A stretch of DNA of 64,000 bases, from the NCBI GenBank assembly GCA_011319805.1, contig SJRY01000059.1, forward strand, positions 1-64,000, read 5' to 3'. The notes beneath the pieces are model-generated. The model was given only the letters and a program-made list of their open reading frames with translations, ran no database searches and was not told where the DNA came from. Each line of letters opens with the position of its first letter. The stretch's first letter is position 1. A program made the translations under genes and the position numbers. The stretch is from Macrocybe gigantea. Its lineage: Eukaryota; Basidiomycota; Agaricomycetes; Agaricales; Callistosporiaceae. Of this stretch, positions 57,284 to 64,000 are shown piece by piece.

Positions 57284-58598
57284 ATGTCATCCACGTCCGC
57301 GCTCCCGCCACCACCGAATCCGACAACGGCTTTGGCATGGCTCACGCCAGAGCAGGCGACGCAGTTCGAGATTTCGAGATACGTGTTTGCCGTCACCCTC
57401 GGTGTACGTTACGTTCCGTGCCTGCCCTCCGTTCCTGTGGCTTTCGGAACGCTGATCATTCTCGTGCAACTTGAAAGGCCTATATTTGGGACGTCTTTAT
57501 CAACCTGCCAAACGATTATAAACTGCTGTTTCGATATAAAGTCGCGCTTGCGACCGTGATTTACTCTATCGCTAGGTAATCCGGCATCCAGAGTTGCACA
57601 GTATGTTTTCGTTGGTCAGATTCTTATGTGCCGTCTTTGCCACAGGGTCACCACACTCGCGTTCATCTTTGTCAGTTTCATTTTCCAAGGTCAGTTTTCC
57701 TTCCCTCAACGTCCCCCATATCTGACATTTCTTGCTCCGCTTCAGTGGCGCCGGTCGAGGACTGTCTATCGCTGCTCATCGCAGACCAAATCTGCCTCGT
57801 TCTCTCCGTCTCCTCGACCTCCTTCCTCTTCTTCCTCCGACTCCGCGCAGTCTATTACCAAAACAAGCTCATCCAGGCCGCGTTCGCGCTGTCCTGGCTG
57901 GCCGTCGTGGCAGGCTTCACGATGGTCACCGTCGGCGCGAGCGCGGGGCACATCGGGCCTCTGCAAGCAGGCCACATCGGTCCGTCAAAGCAGTGCATCA
58001 TCAAGGCGGTGGAGAAGCACACGCTCGCGGCGGCTGTTCTCTTCTTCGTGCACGACACGGCGGTCTTCCTCGCCGTGTCGTATCGCATACTCACATGTCA
58101 CGTCGCCGAGCGCTCGTTCAAAGCGCGACTGAGGGCGTTCATGGGCCACAGCACGTCGCTTCCGGGCCTGTCCCGTGTGCTGCTGAACGGCGGGCAGTGC
58201 TACTACGTGTACGTTCTGATCTCTATCTCGTTGTCTATCCGTCGGCCTCATAACCTCACGCCAGAGCGGCGGTCTTTGGAAACATCGTGCTGGTCGTGGC
58301 GCTAGGAAGGAAGAGCCTGGCCGCGTCGTACTGCACGATCCCGATATTTGCGCTGATCAACCTCATGGCCTGCATCGCGTATCGTCAAGTCAAGTTTACA
58401 TACCATGCAGAAGTCGACAGGGACGACATTCATACCACACAAGGAAACCTCAGGTTTGGATGTGGGAGAAACGACCGCTGCAACGATCCACGTCACACGA
58501 CCCGCTCAGCATCGAAACCAATTCAATGCGAGGAGCCAGAGATACTGGAAATCGTAATTACAAAAGAGCCTCAAATCATTCACGATTCTGTTTATTAG
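57284..58598 (+). CDS. Seven-helix membrane protein, paralogue B, intact (352 aa)
   Basis: Five exons: 57284-57403, 57478-57575, 57646-57689, 57746-58208, 58265-58598; they sum to 353 codons in phase. Exon 4 encodes a long run of helices (ICLVLSVSSTSFLFFLRLRAVYY, ALSWLAVVAGFTMVTVGAS, TLAAAVLFFVHDTAVFLAVSYRIL) and exon 5 the last two (GNIVLVVALG, IPIFALINLMACIAYRQVKF) plus a polar tail. A short duplication of GHIGP occurs in the loop (GHIGPLQAGHIGPSKQC), absent from paralogue A. The intron positions equal those of the gene at 35325, so the two arose by duplication. Orphan receptor-like protein; role unknown. Confidence 0.82.
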
Positions 58599-58728
58599 CC
58601 TCAAAATTGCATGTTCAATAAATTATTCTCACATCATATTCCAAGCATTGGTCGTGAAAGTCGTTGGAATCGTCGCAACATATGAAAGGGAAAGAAAAAC
58701 CAAAAAGAAACAATCAGCCAAGCTGAGG

Positions 58729-60152
58729 CTACCTATTTCCCAATCCGCTGATGTTCCAGGCGATCCTATTGCGGACAAACGGGATGGAGCCGATCAAGGA
58801 GAATATCCACTGGTTCAGATTAAAGATGGTGGCAGAACCGACGACATTCGCGACCGCCATGATCTTCTTCGTGAATCGAATCGTGTACAGCGCGCGCTCC
58901 CTCCTTGTTTCAGTATAGTCCGCAAGGACCTTGCCATCGTACGTCGACGATTCGTCAACCTGTTTGATATGGCTGATGAGAGCGGGCGCGAGACAGATGG
59001 CGTCCCGAAGACCGAGGTTCATGCCCAGACCACCGGCAGGGGCGTGTATGTGCGCCGCATCGCCGACCAGAACAATCTGGCCACGCCCCGAAGCATCCGC
59101 CGGCTTGTGGCTGCCAAGTCGGACGAGAAACGTGTCGGCGATGGCGGCATGCGTCCGGAACCTGGTCGACCATATGACCTCGTCAATGTGTACAGCCTCC
59201 GGGTTGGAAGGATCAGAGCTGAGCCGGATAGGACCCTGTGCGTCGAGGTGCTCCTGCAGATAGGACTTTGAAGGATTCGCAGGGGGCGGGCCTGCAGATT
59301 CGGGAGGGTTGAAGCCGACTCTGTACACCCGTTTGGACGTCTGAGCGGGAGACATGGGCAGCGGAATGATCAGAAAGAATTTTCCATTGGACGCGGTGCC
59401 CATCGCCGTGTCTTTTGGCAGCAGAGGGTGGTCTGCGGAAAAGGTGACATCTGCAAAGACAATCTGGCGCAGTGCCGGGTCCGGCGGCGACCCGTCCGGA
59501 TCCTCGAACTTGACGCCGGCCATCGTCCGGATCTGGCTCAAAGAAGTTTCAGCCATCATCCACACATCCGCACCCAAACTTACGGCAGAATGGGCTCCGT
59601 CCGCGGCGACGACATACTCCGCCTTGATGACGTCACCTTTCTCGAACGACACCTCAATCACATCCTCCTCCTCACCGTTCCTGATCCCGACGGCCTTCAT
59701 GCCGCGCCGGACGTCGACGTCCAGCCGCTTCAGCTCCGCCTCGAGGATGCGCTCCGTCTCGTACTGCGAGATGAGGAGCACGAACGGGAATTTGGTGTAC
59801 GGCTTGAGAGACGAAAAGTTGGCAGACATGAACGGCTTGCGTCTGTCACGGAGCTCCATCCCGTTGCCCTTTATCCCCGCGTCGACGAGCACGTCCGCGC
59901 ATCCGATAGAATCCAACGCCTGGGCGAGGGGAAATCCCAAAAACGCAACTAGTCAGCAGCTGACAAAACTGAAAACATCAGAATGTGCACCTCCAGAGTA
60001 GCAGCATGGATCGTCATGGCACGCGACGCAAGCGAGCGCTCAACCACCTCTTCCACAATGACGAAATCCCGAAAGCCATGCTTGACCAACGACAAGGCCG
60101 TCGCCAGTCCGGTCGGACCAGCGCCAACAATGAGTACTTTCGTTTGTGCCAT
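58729..60152 (-). CDS. FAD-dependent aromatic monooxygenase (450 aa)
   Basis: Two exons, 59991-60152 and 58729-59919, with a 71-nt intron in phase. Start MAQTKVLIVGAGPTGLATAL puts the GxGxxG FAD-binding motif at the N-terminus. VVAADGAHSAV supplies the DG motif contacting FAD and NAD(P)H, and VGDAAHIHAPAGGLGMNLG is the second FAD motif (GD). This is the class A flavoprotein hydroxylase (FAD_binding_3) architecture used for phenols, salicylate-like acids and natural-product tailoring. The last 40 residues (IFNLNQWIFSLIGSIPFVR) are hydrophobic. The substrate is not evident. The 208-codon frame on the opposite strand is a shadow. Confidence 0.88.
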
Positions 60153-60194
60153 ACTGTCGTGAGACGGAGACATTGGGAGAGGGCAGCCTCTCCT

Positions 60195-60216
60195 TAAATA
60201 TGCATATATATACACA
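60195..60216 (-). promoter_or_regulatory. TATA-box-like element of the FAD monooxygenase gene
   Basis: On the minus strand the text reads TATATATATGCATATTTAAG, about 45-65 bp upstream of ATG 60152, the right distance for a fungal TATA box. Confidence 0.5.
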
Positions 60217-60953
60217 CGTCGCTGGAAGTGTGTCCCACTAGACAAGCGCAAGAGAAATCGCGGTAGAGCGGTTGTGGAAGTTCGGATGACAAATGGGGAT
60301 CGCGTCAGCAGCCAATGTTGACATTTCGATGACCCTGCCGGTCGACGAACCGCTACACGACATTTCACTTATTTGAATCCAACACCCTCCCTCAAACGAA
60401 CATTTGAAATCTCCATCAAGGAATCACACCTCGGACATTCGCAAGACCAAAAAAAGAAGTAAAAAACATGGAGAACAACGTAAGACAAGGAGGTCGATAA
60501 GGAAGAATGTCACAAAAAAAAAAACAGAAGTGGTATACAAAATCGGATAGATCAGGCAGGATGAAGCAAAATTGTTCAAGACCGTAGACTAAAAAAAAAA
60601 AATCATAGGGGCGTCAAAGAACCGAGCCGTCAACACCATTGCGCCTAGCCAAAATGTAGGACCAAAGTCAAGAAGTGAAGTAAAAAAAAAAAAGGAGTAG
60701 AGAAATGAGAACAAGGACGACACGCTCGATCATGTACGTGCATGCGTCTGTAATACTTGGAAGAGGACGTTCAATGGAAAGAATGAAGAAGGCCAAAAAC
60801 TTTGTACACATGGTATAAAAGCGAGGTATATAAATAATATATAACAAAAAAAAAAAAGAAAAATAGATGAGCGTTTGCCGAACTGAGATGGATGTTGAGT
60901 TCTTCGTCACCATCCAAAAAAACAGGGGACAGAAACAGGCCGACTCAACACGC
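60217..60953. other. No gene; A-rich spacer
   Basis: Contains several A10-12 tracts and short open frames only. It lies between the promoter of the monooxygenase and the 3' end of the membrane protein gene, so it probably holds that gene's 3' UTR. Confidence 0.5.
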
Positions 60954-63135
60954 TCACTGCGCCGTGCCGACATACGCGCTCTCATAATCCACATCCTCAT
61001 CATCCTCTCCAATAGCATACGTCGCACCCGCACCCGCACCGACGCCAACGCCCTTCATAGACGACGCGTTCGACGTCACAGCTGGCATCGGGTAACTAAT
61101 CACAAGTCCGCTCTTCGCGTGTCCCTCTTGCGACGACGACGACGACGACGAAGACGCAAGCTTGGATCCCTTCATAAGCCTGTCACTACTCATCTTCCTC
61201 CCGAGCGCCCTAAAGCTCATCTTTCTTTTCCCAGAACCACCAGATGCGGACATGCCGGGCGAGTCAGGCCGCGCAGACACATACGGGCTCACGATGGGTG
61301 TAGCGCTGGCAAAGGGTGAATCAGGGGACGAGAACTGCGGCGGGACGGTGGACGATGTCGAGCCGGCCGTTCCGCCTGTCGTGCTGGGCGCCGCTCCAGA
61401 TGACGCAGACGCGGTGGTGATGAGCGACGATGGGTACGGGCTCGCTGCGAGAACGGACCTCCTCTCCGCATACGCGCGGAGCATCGCGTCAGGGGACATC
61501 ACGCCGGCGGGAATCGCTTCCTGGGCCGCACCGGAAGGCTGCGGCTGCTGCTGTGGCTGTTGTTGTTGATAGGCAAAGATGGACGGCATGCCAGGCGTGT
61601 GTGGCGTGTATGATGCAGTAGGGGGAGGAAGCGGGGAAGAGTAGGGTGGCGCAGGAGACGTGGGCGTCGGCGGCTTGGTGTGTACGGGCGTGGGCATCTG
61701 AATGGGCGAGTCGTCCTGGTTATTCGTCCGCATCACTGTGAGAAAGAGAAATAAGCATAATGTCGCGAAGAGGGAAAAAGGACGCACTGCTGAGAGCAGG
61801 CAGGACCTCTTCGTCATCCTGCATGTTCTTCTCGCTGACATTGGCGTTGCTCGCGCTCCTGCTGCGAGAGGCGGCGGCAGTGGCTACACGGGCCTTGATA
61901 TCCTCCGGACTGAGCGACAGAGCGCCCTGAGCCTGCCTCGGAGACATGCTTCCCGCATCCTCCGGCACCTGGACCAGCTCCTCGGGATAAAGCGACGCCG
62001 CAGATACAACATCGGTCCTATTCGTCGCTGGGAGAGGCGGGATATATGCGCTCTGGCCGGCCATGGCGCGAGTCATGCGTTTGAATTCGCCAGAGGGGCG
62101 GGTATCGGCGGCAAAGCTGACACGGCTCACGCGTTCCTTGTTCGCAGCAGCGAGCGCGGCGGCGCCGGGACGCAGGCCGACGCCTGTACCCGCGCGGACC
62201 TGAGTCATGGTCGGGAGCGATGCCTGGTGCTGATGCGTCGCATGAGCATAGGGGTGGTCGATGGGACCTGGCAGCGCCGCTGCGCCGACGCCAGCCTGGT
62301 TCTCGCCGGTTACAAAAGACGACATGGGCCTGAAGCCACCGACAAAGTACGAGCTGTCGCGGGGAGCAGCATCGGGCAAAGCCATGCTCGCGCGAATGGC
62401 AGCGCTCGCTCCCGCGGCAGACATGCTCTTCCAGTCTGCAGAAATGACGGACATGCGCTTGTCGATGGCCTCGCTGTAGCGCTTGCTCTTTTGTTTGGAG
62501 TTTTTGCGCTGCCAGCGGATGTAGAACACGAGAGCGCCGAGGACGATGAGAAGCGGGAGGAGCACGGCGGCGGCGGTCTTGCCGGGGGCGAGGGACTTGT
62601 GCGTAGCGCTGCTCGTATCCGCGCCAAGGTTCGCATGGCCATTGTTCACCTGTGTGATGCCGCTGTCTGGAATAGAGGTGTCCGCTTCGGGCGGTGTGGA
62701 TTGGCCTGCAGCAGGGGCTGTGTAGGTGGCTGTAAAGACGGGACCGGCAGGGAGGGTGGAAAGGAAGGGCGGTGTGTTGTAAGGGACGATGGAGAGCTGG
62801 AGGGATTCCGAGGACGTTGCGTTCCACCAGCGGGGCATGAGCTTGGCGGTGTAGGAGCCGTCTGCAAAGGGTACTTGCTGCCAGAGGTGGATGCGAGCGC
62901 GAGACGATCCCGGTGCGATGAGGTAGATGTCGACCGAGGTAGTATCCTGAAGGCATGTAGTGTCCCATGCGATGGCCAACGGCGAGGCAGAGTCGACCGT
63001 TGCACCGTTCGTTGGTGACTTGTAAAACCCGCCGGTGGCGCAGGACGGATTCGGGTCTCTGCGCTGGTGTATCTGCGTCTTTCCGTGTTTGATTCTGGCC
63101 GCAGCGTGGCCGATTCTAAACTTTGCAAAGCCCAT
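60954..63135 (-). CDS. Single-pass membrane protein with extracellular Cys domain and Ser-rich cytoplasmic tail (about 709 aa)
   Basis: Two exons, 61788-63135 and 60954-61735, joined by a 52-nt intron in phase. The N-terminal part (CATGGFYKSPTNGATV, LAIAWDTTC, DIYLIAP, ARIHLWQQVPFADGSY, SLQLSIVPY) looks like the small extracellular beta domain common in agaricomycete surface proteins. A helix, KTAAAVLLPLLIVLGALVFYIRW (about 195-217), is followed by a long tail rich in Ser, Pro, Ala and Gln with basic patches (RKMSFRALGRKMSS). No clear signal peptide precedes the domain, so the start or a missing first exon is uncertain; open frame continues to 63294. Possibly a cell-wall sensor, by architecture only. 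The 438-codon frame opposite is a shadow. Confidence 0.72.
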
Positions 63136-63593
63136 GACTTTTTTTTTTTTCTTTTTCCCTTGTAGAAATATTGGTACAAAAAAGAGTGGAAGGTTGAAAC
63201 GAAGGTGTTTGGGTGGATGATGGGGGAAAAACGAAGGAACCGTTCGAGGCGTTGCTTTTTCTGCCCGATATAGACTTGAAGCTCCGCACGTCACATGTCA
63301 TCATTCATTCTGTCACGCTTCAGCTGCCAAGAGAAACAAGCTCGTCTAGATGCGTTCTTGATCGACGAAATGCGGCGCTGTGCACAAAGAACGAGTCGCG
63401 TCATTGGTTAGGTCTGAAATCATTCATCTAAACCTGTTATAAGAATACGGCCAAGTCATTACCCTCGAACCAGGCTGATATTTTAACACTGCACGTCGAC
63501 GCTGTTGCAACCCAAACATAAAATCAAACCAAAAGGAATTTTAAAGTTTTCGTATTTGGTTCCACGAAACACTTTGGCAGTCGCAAGAAATAT

Positions 63594-63947
63594 TCAAAAT
63601 TCCTCCTTTTTAGCCCCCACACGCTTCTCCGCCTCATTGATAGCAGCCGCGTCCGTCTGCGGGCCCTGCGCCGCCGCCGCCGCGCCAAAGATGCTGCTCG
63701 CCTTGAACGGCCGCTTCAAGTCGCCCGTCGCCGGTCTCCCCAGAACGTAGATCGCGACCGTCTTGGCGTCCCATACGTTCTTGAGCCCCATCACCGCCTG
63801 GATGAACAGCGGCTGCGTGTAGTGCAGGTATCCGTGCATGTACGCCATCAGCAGGATCCCCGTGTACGCCGAGCGGAGGAGCTTGGACGTCTCCATGAGG
63901 TCATAGTCCCGCACCGTCGTCGTGACGAGCTTGCCCTGCTCTTGCGA
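63594..63947 (-). CDS. PHO88: PHO88/SND3 C-terminal exon (5' part beyond window)
   Basis: The last exon runs from an acceptor at 63948-63950 down to the stop at 63594. It encodes LVTTTVRDYDLMETSKLLR, the helix TGILLMAYMHGYLHY, then TQPLFIQAVMGLKN, AIYVLGRPATGDLKRPFKA and an Ala-rich Lys/Glu tail. These are the hallmarks of Pho88/Snd3, an ER membrane protein of the SRP-independent (SND) targeting route, also linked to phosphate transporter maturation in yeast. About the first 70 residues should lie to the right of the window. Confidence 0.85.
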   Translation of the reverse strand, partial: SQEQGKLVTTTVRDYDLMETSKLLRSAYTGILLMAYMHGYLHYTQPLFIQAVMGLKNVWDAKTVAIYVLGRPATGDLKRPFKASSIFGAAAAAQGPQTDAAAINEAEKRVGAKKEEF

Positions 63948-64000
63948 CTGCAAGTTGTCGTTTATCGTCGCACATGAGCGAAGGTCATGTGGAGGCATGC

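Noticed and set aside
58648..59271. 207-codon plus-strand frame
   Set aside because: Antisense to the FAD monooxygenase, whose motifs are clear; no independent protein features.
61702..63018. 438-codon open frame on the plus strand
   Set aside because: It lies fully opposite the membrane protein gene (60954-63135). It has no motif and an Arg/Gly/His-biased composition from reading Ser/Ala-rich codons in antisense.

Overview
This window is nuclear DNA from a filamentous basidiomycete, most likely an Agaricomycete. The evidence is dense short GT-AG introns (mostly 45-75 nt), a FunK1-type kinase, a DUF3602/Par32-like GRGGxGNI repeat protein, several fungal seven-helix membrane protein genes, a reducing polyketide synthase ending in a thioester reductase, and lineage-restricted families. 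All gene models and exon borders below were worked out by eye from splice signals, codon phase and family motifs; none is backed by transcript or database evidence.

Layout. 1-12.5 kb is repeat-rich accessory DNA: a tandem segmental duplication (1-1935 and 3107-4905) with GC-rich minisatellites, a 668-codon gene of unknown family (4766-6871), a 2OG-Fe(II) dioxygenase-like gene resembling fungal TET/JBP proteins (7261-8823), large inverted repeats, and a multi-exon unknown gene (9585-11566) lying between two 66-bp direct repeats. 12.5-14.1 kb holds nothing I can support. 14.1-25.9 kb is ordinary gene space: a seven-helix membrane protein, the DUF3602 protein, an FHA/coiled-coil/tail-anchor protein (SLMAP/PRO45/HAM-4-like, STRIPAK), a poorly preserved seven-helix gene, and the mitochondrial DEAD-box helicase MRH4. 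26.0-34.7 kb is one 22-exon polyketide synthase, KS-AT-DH-(degenerate ER-like)-KR-ACP-TR. 35.3-41.7 kb has a seven-helix membrane protein, a CoA-dependent acyltransferase-like gene and an IRG-like GTPase. 43.2-48.3 kb is a 21-exon group III hybrid histidine kinase (Nik1/Os-1). 48.7-63.9 kb carries a FunK1 kinase, a secreted phospholipase C-like phosphoesterase, an NAD(P)-binding protein, an unknown basidiomycete family, a second copy of the seven-helix gene, a FAD monooxygenase, a single-pass membrane protein and the 3' part of PHO88/SND3.

How they may work together. The synthase has a reductive-release domain, so an aldehyde or alcohol product is expected; the acyltransferase 3.7 kb away and the FAD monooxygenase 24 kb away are the only plausible tailoring enzymes, and cluster membership is inference. 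The kinase and FHA protein are osmotic-stress/cell-fusion signalling genes with no evident link to it.

A recurring oddity: several strongly conserved genes (PKS, histidine kinase, acyltransferase, one seven-helix gene, the 9.6 kb gene) each lose frame by one or two bases, mostly in or beside short mononucleotide runs. Either the consensus has indel errors or several genes are decaying.
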